Shown here piece by piece: positions 48,637 to 58,780 of a DNA stretch of 64,000 nt (its first letter is position 1; every line of letters starts with the position of its first letter). Location: assembly GCA_963580455.1 (NCBI GenBank), contig OY756962.1, positions 18,680,001 through 18,744,000 on the forward strand, given 5' to 3'. The DNA is from Euonymus europaeus. Its lineage: Eukaryota > Streptophyta > Magnoliopsida > Celastrales > Celastraceae. The translations under genes were made by a program, and so were the position numbers. Under the pieces are notes generated by a model. That model did no database searches and had not been told where the DNA came from. It saw only the letters and a program-made list of their open reading frames with translations.

Positions 48637-48644
48637 TATAAAAG
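48637..48644 (+). promoter_or_regulatory. TATA box of the Tat antisense gene
   Basis: TATAAAAG followed by GGGCC and a pyrimidine-containing start region about 30 bp later; the antisense gene's ATG lies at 48778. It is on the plus strand, opposite to the retrotransposon, so it would drive an independent transcript. Confidence 0.6.
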
Positions 48645-48777
48645 GGGCCTAAGGGCCTGGTCATTCCATACATTTCACAAAATTTGAGAGCAATTACCGA
48701 GCAGTTGTGCATACCGACCGAGAAAACATCCTCAAAACTCTAAACTCAAACCTACCGAGCACTCTTCTAGGTAAGAC

Positions 48778-50849
48778 ATGTCTTCTTCTAGTTCGAGCAC
48801 TTCTTCTATATCAGGGCTTTCAACTTCTTCCTCGGGTAGTGACCGAGCAACTACCTCTACCGATGAGGTGGTTATCACCCAAACCAATCCTCTATTAATG
48901 AAACGAAATTTTGTAGTCTTCCTCGGTAGAATACCCTGTAGAGTATGCCCCCCATGACCTACCCCTCCTAATGAGAGGGGTGGAGGTACCGATGACAACA
49001 TCCCTAAACCGACCTACCTCACTTGTGACCAGTCCAATAGTTACATTGACGAGGTAGTGGCCAAGTGTGGTCTGCCCTACCCTTACCGACGTGTGGGTAA
49101 GGGTGAGTCTCCATTTCGTCCTAGGAGAGGTGAGTTTGCTATCTCACTTCGGTCACTCCAAGCTGGTGCTAGGATTCCCTTCCCACCAGCCATAACCAGT
49201 CTCCTTCGTCGGTTCAATCTCCCCCCAGCCATTCTGGCACCGAACTCCTGGCACTTTCTGGCCAACATTCTTTGTCTCTCCCATAAACATCATCTCGGTA
49301 TTTCTTCCTCGGTTATTCAACACTTTTTTCTCCTGTGCCATCTTCCAAACTCTCCTAGCCTCTTTTATTTGAAACTCAAGCCAGGACTCAAGTCTCCCTT
49401 GTACAACCAGTCCATCAAGAGATGGAAGAACTCATATATTTTTGTACGAGTTCCTCTCCCTGAAGGAGACGAACTTCCTTTCCGTACCACCTGGTCGGTA
49501 CCTTTTACCGACCAGTTCAACCATCCTCCTCCTCTGAAGGGCGAGGAGCTAAAATTATTCGAAGCCTGAAAGAAACTCTTCGTTGTTGGGGCTGATACCG
49601 ACATGAAGTTTAGTCTACAGGACTTCTCGGTGTCTAATTTTTGTTATGGATCTCGGCAAGGTTTGCATATTTTTTATTTTTCAACTATTTTATCCATCAT
49701 CACTGATCGGTATTCACTTGACTTGTGGTCATGCTTTGCAGATATGGCCGACCTGTCCGAGTACATGGCGATGAACGCTGCCCCTGCTCCTCGGCAACAG
49801 AAGAGGAAGAAGACCAGCAAACGCAAGGAGCCCAAGAGGCCACGTGTGGGGGCCACGAGTGAAACCAGGGCTTCTGAGGCAGCCCTCACTGGTCCCACCA
49901 CCTCGGTCACAACTGTGATCCAGAGTGCTCCATCTCCTCGGCTTGGAACTCCTCGGCCTGGGGTTTCTCAAATTCCCCGCCAGGTTAATGATCCCCCTTT
50001 GGGACCAATTACCGAGGAGGATTTTGCTCGGCATGCTCCCCAGTGGGATGTCAGTCAAACTGACAGGGTGGTCACCCCAAGAGTGGCTACTGAGATGCTG
50101 AAGCACTTGCCTACCCCTGCGGACTATGACAGGGTGTCTGGTCTGACAGCTATGGAGCATCTGACTCAGATGAACTCCCTCTTCATGCAGGTATCAATTT
50201 TTTCTTCTGAGCTCGGTATCCTTTCTTTTTGATAAATTTTTTCCAACTCATTTTTTTTTTACGGACTGCTGTCCACCTCTCTGCCCTCCCCTCAGCATTG
50301 CTCGGTTTGCCAATGAGGAAACCGTTCAAAGGGAGAGAGCTGATGCTGTCGAGGAGCGAGCTACCAAAGCCTAGAATGAGCTCAACCTGATGAAGGCAGA
50401 GGTGGAAGAGATGCAGCAGGCTCACTCTGCTCAAATGGAGAAGGCTGCTCGGCAAAGGAAGGAGCTGAAGGAGAGGGCTATCTTCCTGGAGCGCAAACTC
50501 AAGAATGCTGAGGAGACTTACCAGCGACTCCTCAGTGATGCCGAGCAGCAGACTATCCAGAGATTCAGGGACTCTCTTGTGCCCCTCTCTCATGGGAAAG
50601 GACCAGCTTGAGGAGTCCAAGGAAGAGATCCTTGAAGCTTTCAAGAAGGCCGAGCAGAGGAGGAAGAGTGGCCTTGCAGAGACAGACTTTTCTGAGGAGG
50701 AGATCTCTGATGAGGAGGTTGACCAGGAAACACCAAACCAAGCTCCTCTACCAGTTGCTGATACAACCGAGGAGGTACCTCCGGCTCTTCCAGCCAATGT
50801 GCCTACTGCCGAGGAGTCTGGCTCTGGAGTTCCTGCCTTAGATTCTTAG
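48778..50849 (+). pseudogene. Antisense gene of the Tat element (PF04195-like plus coiled coil), spliced
   Basis: The plus-strand ATG at 48778 opens a Ser-rich N-terminus. After one in-frame TGA (48955) the frame continues into a domain like 'putative gypsy type transposon' (PF04195): EVVAKCGLPYPYRRV, FAISLRSLQAGARIPFPPAI, LAPNSWHFLANILCL, then WKNSYIFVRVP, ending at 49567. Later exons look spliced: a likely intron 49661-49740 (GT...TTTGCAG) precedes MADLSEYMAMNAAPAPRQQK with a Lys/Arg-rich nuclear-type signal, and another (50190-50296, GT...CCTCAG) precedes a coiled coil (50300-50610, one stop at 50372). An acidic tail ends in TAG at 50847. Such antisense ORFs are known in Tat elements; their role is unknown. 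This copy carries stops and a frameshift near 50610. Confidence 0.7.
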
Positions 50850-51617
50850 GTTCTCTCTTGTATGGTCTTAGCCCCTTCAAGTTCTTCTCCTTGCTTGTAA
50901 TGAACTAGTTCAGTTTTTAATAAAATAAGCATTTTTGATTGCTCGGTAATTCACATTTATATACTTGCGTATTTTTCTTTTTGTCTTTAAAGGTCGTCAT
51001 GTCTTTCTGGTCGGTAAATCGACCAGTCTTTTTGTATTTTTGTGACTTTAAGTCTCAAATTTTCTCAAGCTTCTAAGAGGGTGCAGATACTACCTGGTCG
51101 GTAGGCCCACCAGGGTCTCAGTATCTGCTTTATTTCAGGATCAAAATCTCTATGTTTTGATTGCCTGGTTGATATGCCGACCATGATCTTCGAAGCTTTT
51201 TCTTCCTTTAAGGAATATCTTGAAATCTGGGATGCCATCCTGGTCGGTAGGCCGATTGTGGCTCTTGGACCCTCTTTATTGGGGGCTCAAGTCTTCAGTG
51301 TTGTGCAGATACTATCCTGGTCGGTAGGCCGACCAGGCTTGTAGTATCTTCATTTCCTCTCTTTGAGAAATTTGTGTAAGTCTTGTCATCTTGTGACGTT
51401 GGTCGGTATGGCATTGATACTTAGCCAATTTTCTAGTTAAGTTTGCATGTTATCCAGGTCAAGCCTTATCCTGCATTGTGATGCTTTATTTTGGGAAAGA
51501 GACCTGAGCTTTTATTCATTCCTGCATGTTCCAAACTGAAAAGCAAATGCGTAAAATAGAAACATCATTTGTTACAATGAAGCATTACACATAATATCTT
51601 CGAAGATTGTCCACATT
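50850..51617. repeat. Array of hairpin repeats between antisense gene and pol
   Basis: Five copies, 73-82 bp apart, of an inverted repeat whose best form is CCTGGTCGG-TAGG-CCGACCAGG: at 51007, 51093, 51164, 51239 and 51316. In the second and fifth copies the stem is extended by outer arms (AGATACT...AGTATCT, 51083-51128 and 51307-51349). 50850-50960 contains an AATAAAAT-type polyadenylation region for the antisense gene. 51350-51617 shows nothing further. Confidence 0.85.
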
Positions 51618-53927
51618 TCAGGGTCTCATATCCTCAGGCTTCTTTGGGTCTTTGATCTTGTATGTGCCTTCTTTCAAGATTTTCACAACTAGGTAGGGTC
51701 CTTCCCAAGTTTCACCTAGCTTGCCTGGATGCTTTCCTGTGGCAACTACATTTCTTAAAACAAGGTCTCCAATAGAGAACTTTCTCCTCTTTACTCGCAT
51801 GTTGTGGTATTGAGCTGTTCTCTGTTTATATGCAGCAGTCCGGATCCTTGCATTCTCCCTTGTTTCTTCTAGGAGATCAAGATTGTTTAATAGTAGCTCA
51901 TCATTCATTGTTTCTTCGAAGTTGGTTGTCCTCAGTGAAGGAACTTCAATCTCGACCGGGATAACTGCCTCGGTCCCAAATGAGAGGGAGAATGGAGTCT
52001 CACCTGTTGATGTTCGGGGTGTAGTGCGAAATGACCACAGCACACTAGGTAGTTCTTCAACCCATCTCCCATTTGCCCCATCCAGCCTTTTCTTCAAGCC
52101 TTCTAGGATGGTCCGGTTTGTAACCTCTGCCTGTCCATTAGCTTGGGGATGTGCCACAGAGGTAACCCTTAGGTCAATGTTAAGGTCTTCACAAAACTTG
52201 TGCATCTTTCTGCTAACAAATTGTCTTCCATTGTCCACCACCAGGGCCTGTGGCAAGCCATACCTGCAGACAATAGTTCTCCATATGAAGTCCATCACCT
52301 TCTGTTCTGAGATAGTCGCCAATGGCTCCACCTCTATCCATTTAGTGAAATAATCAATAGCCACAATAAGGTTTCTCCTCTGCCCTACTGTCTGGACGAA
52401 TGGTCCAAGGAGATCCATGCCCCATTGTGCAAATGGACAAGGGTTTTGCATGGGAATAATGTCAGAGGAAGGTACCCTGGGTACGTTTGAGTGCCTCTGA
52501 CACTTATCACACTTCTGCACGAGCTTCTTGGCATCTTTCATCATAGTAGGCCAATAGTACCCGCATCTCAGCAGCTTATGACTTAAGGTCCTAGATCCTA
52601 TGTGGCTTCCACATATCCCCTCATGCACTTCTCGGAGTGCATAGTCTGCATCTCTAGGTGCTAGACATTTCAGATATGGCAGAGTGAATGATCTTCGATA
52701 CAACTCTCCCTGGATCAGGGTATATCGAGCTGCTCTTTTTCGGAGGCTTTTTGCTTGGTTACGATCTTCAGGCAAACTTCCATCCTCCAAGTATTTCTTG
52801 ATTGGATCCTTCCAACTCGGCTCATGATCAACATCAATATCCGCCATCAAAGTTTGCACTTCAATGCTCTTTTGTGGGAGTATCTCCACTTGAACTGAAA
52901 TTGGTACCTGTACTGAGGAGGCGGACGCCAACCGTGCTAGTACGTCGGCCCTTGAGTTTTCCCCTCTAGGTATCTGGCTGACCTCCACCTTTGGTATCCT
53001 CTCCATCAGTTCCTGTACTTTTGCCAAGTACTTAACCATACTTGATCCTTTTGCTTCATATTCTCCTTTGATCTGCTCGGTGACCAACTGTGAGTCACTA
53101 TGAACGATCAAATTTTTAACTTCCAGCTGCTCAGCAAGGCGTAGTCCTGCCAGTACAGCCTCATATTCTGCCTCATTGTTTGAGGCTTTGAAATTGAATC
53201 GTAAGGAATGTGCTATGATCATGCCCCCCGGGACGAGCAAGAGAATGCCAGCACCGCTGCCTTCCCGATTGGAGGATCCATCCACAAACAATTGCCATTG
53301 TTCAGGTGCAGTGCCGGCATTGTCCTGGTTGGTCACTCTGTAGCATTCAATTATAAAATCAGCCAAGGCTTGTGCCTTAATAGCCTTCCTTGGCTGATAC
53401 TGGATGTCAAACTCTCCCAATTCAATAGCCCACTTCACTAGTCTTCCTGAAGTGTTTAGCTTTTGGAGGACTTGTTTTAGTGGCTGGTCAATCAAGACAA
53501 TTATTGTGTGTGCTTGGAAGTATGGTCTTAGCTTCCTTGCTGCCACTATCAGCGACAGGGCTAGCTTCTCCGCATGGGAGTACCGTGTCTCTGCACTGAC
53601 CATCACCCTGCTTGTGTAATATACTGGCCTTTGCACTTTATCTACCTCACTTACCAACACTGCGCTTACCACATGTTGTGATACTGCTAGGTAGAGGTAT
53701 AAGACTTCACCATCTCTTAGACAAGTCAGTAGAGGAGGTTGGCCTAAATAATCTATAAGATTTTCAAAGGTCATTTGACACTCAGGTGTCCATGCGAATT
53801 CCTTGGCCTTTTTTAACGCCTGAAAAAATGGTCTGCACTTGTCTCCGGACCGAGCAAGGAACCTCCCTAGTGATGCTACTCGGCCGGTCAGCTTTTGAAC
53901 CTCCTTGGCATTTGTGGGTGGCTCCAT
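51618..53927 (-). pseudogene. Tat pol, RNase H - second RNase H - integrase
   Basis: A 769-codon open frame. It begins at the end of RT (QKLTGRVASLGRFLARSGDK), then the Ty3-type RNase H (about 85-200; YHAEKLALSL-like, with the acidic ALADFIIE end), then a second RNase H of the archaeal/plant type (about 210-340; LFVDGSSNREGSGAGILL, NNEAEYEAVLAGL, HSDSQLV). Integrase follows: H-H-C-C zinc site (about 440-490, GSHIGSR...CDKCQRH) and the D,D,E core (WGMDLLGP, VVDNGRQF, NGQAEVTNR). A C-terminal barrel (GDLVLRNV, GKLGETWEGPYLV) ends in TGA where Trp is usual (51618). All catalytic residues I can identify are present. The frame is separated from RT upstream by a one-base deletion near 53941. Confidence 0.93.
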
Positions 53928-55444
53928 CTGCAGGATCGCTTCTACTTTTTCGGATTCATCTCAATACCCCTACTGGTTACCAGGAAGCCACGGAACTTCC
54001 CGGATGCCACTCCAAGTGCACACTTTTCCGGGTTAAGCTTCATTCCAAACCGACCAAACGTATGAAAGACTTTGCGCAGGTCGACAGGGTGGTCCTCAGC
54101 TTTCTTGCTTTTTACCACCATATCATCCACATAAGCCTCCAAGGACTTTCCTATCTGATCTCTGAAAATATGGTTCACCAACCTCTGGTAGGTGGCTCCT
54201 GCATTCTTTAATCCGAATGGCATGACCTTATAGCAATATGTCCCCTCAGGGGTGATGAATGAGGTTCCTTCTTGGTCTTTGGGATGCATTTTTATTTGAT
54301 GGTACCCTTAATAGGCATCCAAGAAGCTGAGGAGCTGATGTCCTGAGGTGGCGTCTACCAGCTGATCAATCTTTGGTAGTGGATAGCTATCCTTAGGACA
54401 AGATTTATTCAGGTCGGTGAAATCAACACACATCCTCCATTTTCCATTGGCTTTCCTTACCATGACAACATTGGCTAGCCATTCAGGGTATTGGACTTCT
54501 CTGATGAAGTCGACATCCATCAGCTTCCTTACCTCTTCCTTGATCGCTTCTTGGCGATCGGAAGCAAAGTTTCTTCTCTTGTGCTTAACTGGTCTGGCAC
54601 CAGGTATGATACTCAGTCGATGTGTTATCACCTCAGCACTTATGCCAGGCATCTCATCAGCACTTCATGCAAAAGTACCTACACTCGCTAAGAGTAGTTC
54701 AGTGATCTCCTTGGTCATTCTTTCTCCAAGTTGAGATCCAACATGGAAGTTTCGTCTTGAGCCAGCCATGACCTCAACTTTCTTGAGTTTCTCTACTGGA
54801 GTGGGTTTGAACACCTGCTCTTCTGCCCTCATATCTAGGCTGCCTATTGAGACCTTTTCTTTCTTCCTCTCTTTGAGTTCAGTGAAGTAGGTACTCCGGG
54901 AAGCCTTCTGATTTCCCTTTACTTCACCAACTCCCTTCGAGGTGGGGAATTTCATCTTCAAACAATAGGTTGAGACAACAGCTCTCACTTTGTGAAGTAG
55001 TGGTCTTCCTATGATGGCATTGTGTGAAGCCTTCACATCAACTACCAACATGTCCACCATGTGCATCACTGTCCTGGGATGTGTTCCCAATGTGACTGGA
55101 AGGGTTATCATTCCTTTTGGTATGACTGACTCTCCTGTGAATCCATACAAGGGTACTAAGGTTGGCTTTAGCCTATCCTCCGAAAGCTTCATAGCCTTGA
55201 AGGTGTGATAGAACAGGATGTCTGCTGCACTCCCGTTATCTACCAAGATTTTTAAGACGTTGAAGTTGACGATGACTGCATCAACTACCAAGGCGTCATC
55301 GTGAGGGACTTGAACACCTTCCTCATCTTTCTCTGAGAATGTGATGACCTCCTCATCCCTTTTGATCCTTTTTTCCTTGGTTGGGTGCTCAGCAAGGCGA
55401 GCATATGCTCTCCTAGCTGATGTGCTTTCTCCACCTGCTGCCAA
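53928..55444 (-). pseudogene. Tat pol, protease and reverse transcriptase
   Basis: 55444-54665 carries the protease: VDNGSAADILF in the position of the active-site D(S/T)G, so the second residue is Asn, plus IIGRPLLHKVRAVVST. A TGA at 54665 replaces a conserved Trp codon. The frame then continues into RT (54652-54308: WLANVVMVRKANGKWRMCVD, DSYPLPKIDQLVD), is stopped by TAA at 54308, and continues (54289-53942) with GYHQIKM and the catalytic AYVDDMVVKS. A one-base deletion after MNPKK breaks the link to RNase H. Four point lesions thus separate this copy from an uninterrupted pol; it is a recent pseudogene. Confidence 0.9.
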
Positions 55445-55561
55445 CCCTCCAATAATGACACCACAGAAGTCAATTGTTCCTGCCGTGCCTCTCTCATGTG
55501 GAGGAGAGTCTTCCCTTCTTCGTGGTCTTCTACGGTCATCATCTTCTTTATTATCTCTCCT

Positions 55562-56482
55562 TCACTTCTCTTCTCTATTTGCAGTGTACTTCTTGAGGTG
55601 TCCTCTTCTTATCAACTCCTCAATCTCATCTTTCAATTGCCTGCAATCATCAGTATCATGACCATGGTCCTTATGGAACCTACAGTACTTGCCTGAGAAC
55701 TTCCTCTTCTCTAGAGGGGTCCTGATCTCCTTTGGCCATTTGACCAAGTTCTGGGCCACTATTTCATTCAGCACTGTTCTCGGGGGAGCATTTAATGGAG
55801 TGTAATTATTAAAACGACCAGGTGGCGGACCAGTTTGAAACTTCCTGGACGACTGGTCTCTTCGCCTGTTGTCTTCTCTTCCCGACCTCTTGTCACTGCC
55901 TGGCCGGCTACCTCCCATCCCTCCTGGGCGGCCTCTCTCACCAAAGCCTCTCGCCCTATCAGGAGAGGTTCGTACTGCAAATCGAGAAGACTTCAGTGAA
56001 TCAGTTGCCCTGATATATTTCTCAGTTCTTGCAAGGAGTTCGTCCATGGACTGGGGTGCATCAGTGCACAAGGAATTACAGAACTGCTCATGACAAACTG
56101 TCCTGATCAGAGCAGCATTTGCTACAGCAATTTGTACATCTGAAATTTCCAGGCACATCTGGTTGAATCTTTCAGAGTTTCCATCATCCTCGTTCCCCTC
56201 AGTAGTCCAAGTTGGGGCTTGCTGGTTAGCCATCATCATTTCAGTGAAGAGTTGCACTTGTTGACAAAATTGATTAAACTGTGCAGCACTGATAGGAGGA
56301 CCAACGGCTTCCTGTGGTGGTGCCTGGACGTTTCCTCCTTCTTGGGCTTGAGGTGCATCCAAGGGTATCTCATGCCTTGCAGGATTCCCATGATCTTGGT
56401 GTTGCTGCCCGGCATCGTCTACCAGATGATGGGCATGAGATGTCTCAGGATCATTCACGTTGGTTCTTTGAGATCTAACCAT
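55562..56482 (-). pseudogene. Tat gag, internally deleted
   Basis: Starts at the ATG at 56482 (MVRSQRTNVNDPETSH), 25 bases inside the PBS. The N-terminal Gln-rich segment is followed directly by RFNQMCLEISDVQIAVANAAL, which in Tat gags is the end of the gag core; the core itself (the usual FSSLPPGSI- and F(V)xQF-containing domain) is missing, as if deleted near GNEDDGNSE. The rest is normal: MDELLARTEKYIRA, an Arg/Gly-rich linker and the zinc-binding-like YCRFHKDHGHDTDDCRQLK. It stops at 55562 and pol resumes in another frame. Without the core the protein would not be expected to assemble particles. Confidence 0.82.
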
Positions 56483-56506
56483 TGTAAGAAGATGGAACTT
56501 AGTCGT

Positions 56507-56523
56507 TCCCACAGACGGCGCCA
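56507..56523 (-). other. Primer-binding site of the Tat element
   Basis: The minus strand reads TGGCGCCGTCTGTGGGA three bases inside the right LTR, a PBS form common in Tat-lineage elements. It fixes minus orientation. Confidence 0.85.
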
Positions 56524-56526
56524 AAC

Positions 56527-57135
56527 TGATGACGTCAAAAAGGTGTCACTACCGAGAAGACGATCAGTTGGTCAGACCTGCTATCATGCACAGATACCAA
56601 GGATATAGATCCTCCCCAGAAGCCGAACAGCAGGGCAGTCGAGTAGCTGTTCAGTCGGGCAACGTGTCAGTCCAGGCAGCCAGGCAGCTTACCTACCAGG
56701 CAGTCTTCTATGGAGGCAGGTCCTTCCAAGGAGTTGATCAGCCAGGCAACCCTGCAGCTGAGCACAATGAACAGAGGTGAGCTAAAGGCCGCACCAGAGG
56801 TAGTCCTCTGGCGTTGGCGCTCCAACGCTCAAGTCAGTTGGTATTTAATCAGGCAAGCTCCTTGGACTAGAGCTCTCTCCTAGCCAAAGTTCAAATTGTG
56901 ATTAGTTGTGATTCAGTTTTATAATACCTGACTTGCTGAGCTTTATATAGGATTAAGGATCACTGTTGAAGTGGATCTTCCAATTATGATTGTGGACCGC
57001 ACCCAGCTGCTTTTCACCTTGGTAGGTCCAGCAGGTGACACACTTACCGAGGAGACTGCCTGGTAAGCATGACTAGTCTTTGGGCCACATATGACGTGGC
57101 GGAGCACCATTGGTGGGGGTATTTTTGTAATATCA
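56527..57135 (-). repeat. 5' LTR of the Tat element (609 bp)
   Basis: Pairs with 47857-48463. Hairpin CCAGAGG-TAGT-CCTCTGG is conserved at 56797-56814. The right edge adjoins AATCC. Confidence 0.92.
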
Positions 57136-57309
57136 AATCCATTTTCAAAATTCTCCAAAACATGTTTTAGTTGTTTTCGATTTTCTGTTTTCAAAAACAC
57201 AATTCTGAAAAACTGTTTTCAAAAACTGTAACACTCAAATGAATTTTCATTCAGTTTTCTATTTTGAAAAACAAAAAACAGTTTTGAAAACATGTTCCAA
57301 ACACACTTA

Positions 57310-58282
57310 TGTTTCCAAAAAAATAGAACTTTTCTTAAACCCTACAATATCTATGTTTTAAACAAAACCAAGCAGTTCTAAACAAAATGCTTTAGTATAG
57401 CAAACATAATTTGTGAACATTCCTGCAGAGGTTAGTTGAGTAACAGTAACTTGATATCAATTTTCTTGCTCAGTTCTTTAAGCGCAAGAAGTGATCCATC
57501 TACATGATTGAAAGTAACAAAACCATAACCAAATTCATACTCTAACTCGGGCTCCTCAGACTCATGCCTCTATCCTAATCTAGTCCCACCACTCAACCCA
57601 AATCCATATTCAGGTCTATTCATATTAGTCTCAAACCCACAAGAAGGCTCTAGCCTAGGCCCCACATATCCTCCTCCCCCACCTGGAACAAAACATAGAG
57701 CAAGTCAAGGCTCAAGATGACCATACCTGTTGTACTCAATCTAGAGCGCATCTTCAGCATAAGCAAAAGTTTCGATAGAGGACGAGCATAGTGGATGATT
57801 GCAACAAAGTTATCAAAAGAGAAGTTAGGATAGCAAATCTCTTCAAAAGCTCTCTCATTCGTTTTCTGTAATTTTTGTTTGATACGGAAGACTAGTTGTT
57901 AAATTTGATTTAAGAGCTTTTAATAAAGATAATATGGTAGATTCTCAGGTGTGGTATTCCGCAGGTAAAATTACTTGCGGGATAACACACCTGCCCTTTG
58001 ATGGGTGTCAACTGCGGGCCCACAATCGCACATGCACACCATCTAAGGGTGCATGGGGGATCCTGTACATAATTTTATGTGCGGGATCCCTATCCCTGAT
58101 CAATGCTCAAGATAATATAATCAATGCTTTGGAAAGTGTTGCAGGAACATTTGAGACCTTTCAATGGTCAAAAAGGTTTTTTTTTTTAATAAAGGTCAAA
58201 AAGGTTGGAAATTAACTTTTTTTTAAAAAGAGTTAAATCGTTAAAAATGTTTGCTAAAATGGATCATTTTGCCAAATTTCCC
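57310..58282 (-). repeat. MULE right TIR, outer part
   Basis: Inverted copy of 40846-41650, including the host-gene-like segment (about 57440-57860) and the terminal TTTGCCAAATTTCCC. A stretch at 57950-58110, around GCGGGATCCC, has no counterpart in the left arm and is probably a small insertion. Confidence 0.82.
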
Positions 58283-58780
58283 GAAATTTTACAACATTGT
58301 TTCTTGTTCAAGACTCTCTAGACACCATTGAAAGTGTAAGAGAACTAAATTTTCGCAAAAATAATAAAGTCATGTCAACTCAGAATATAGCCATCATATA
58401 ATTAGCCAAGTGATTGACTGCTTCCTCCACCTTTTTAAATAAGGGGCTTGCTGTGAATTCAATGCCACTTTATTTATGTGTTTCTATTATTCAAATCCTC
58501 AAAGTATTTGCAAACATCCAAGCTCATTGAGCCTCAAGTCCAATTTACATACTATCATGAAGTCTACATCAGCAGAACTAAGAATGTTTTATCATACTCA
58601 GAAAAAACCATCCTAAAATAATAGAAACTTGTAAATAAATATCTTACCATCAATCCATGTAGCACAAAAAATCCATGAAACATTAATAAAATTCAACATC
58701 ACGTATTTCAGGAAAAGTGACCTAAAATTCGATTCCTGTGTCAAATTTCAAACATGGAAAGCAAAACAAAACTTACCCAT
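58283..58780. other. MULE flank and prohibitin 3' region
   Basis: Starts with the 9-bp target duplication (58283-58291). No coding sequence. The part next to 58781 should hold the 3' UTR of the minus-strand prohibitin; I see no clear polyadenylation signal that decides its end. Confidence 0.4.

Larger units (their letters stand above)
47857..57135 (-). mobile_element. Tat-lineage Gypsy retrotransposon, 9279 bp, near complete
   Basis: LTRs 47857-48463 and 56527-57135 start TGATGACGTC and end GTAATATCA, with about 13 substitutions and one small indel between them by eye (about 2%), so the insertion is young. Flanks are AATCA (47852-47856) and AATCC (57136-57140), a TSD with one change. On the minus strand: PBS, gag, protease, RT, RNase H, a second archaeal-type RNase H, integrase, then a 3 kb 3' region with an antisense gene and hairpin repeats, and a polypurine tract (GAGTTGGGGGGCAAC, 48464-48478). 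The dual RNase H and the antisense ORF are typical of Tat. Confidence 0.92.
47488..57309. mobile_element. MITE (~540 bp) split by the Tat element
   Basis: Left part 47488-47856 starts TGAGTATGTTTGGATAT. Right part 57136-57309 ends ATGTTCCAAACACACTTA, which reads TAAGTGTGTTTGGAACAT on the other strand, an imperfect TIR. The interior is rich in GTTTTCAAAAAC, in both orientations, so it could form a long hairpin. The uninterrupted MULE arm (41640-41665) shows what the site looked like before insertion. The superfamily is uncertain because the TSD is blurred by an A/T run. Confidence 0.65.
40846..58282. mobile_element. Mutator-like element with very long (~1.8 kb) inverted repeats
   Basis: The ends are complementary: left GGGAAATTTGAAAAAATGA and right, read inward, GGGAAATTTGGCAAAATGA. 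They are bounded by 9-bp direct repeats GAATTTTTA (40837-40845) and GAAATTTTA (58283-58291), 8 of 9 matching, the target-site size of MULEs. The inverted arms are 40846-41958 plus 44154 to about 44830, and about 46560-47487 plus 57310-58282. The first is split by a solo LTR, the second by a MITE carrying a Tat element. Without insertions the element is about 5.4 kb. No MURA-type transposase is recognisable, so it is non-autonomous. Both arms carry a segment resembling a host gene. Confidence 0.8.

Noticed and set aside
51883..52353. 156-codon plus-strand frame
   Set aside because: It is the shadow of the Tat integrase/RNase H frame on the opposite strand.
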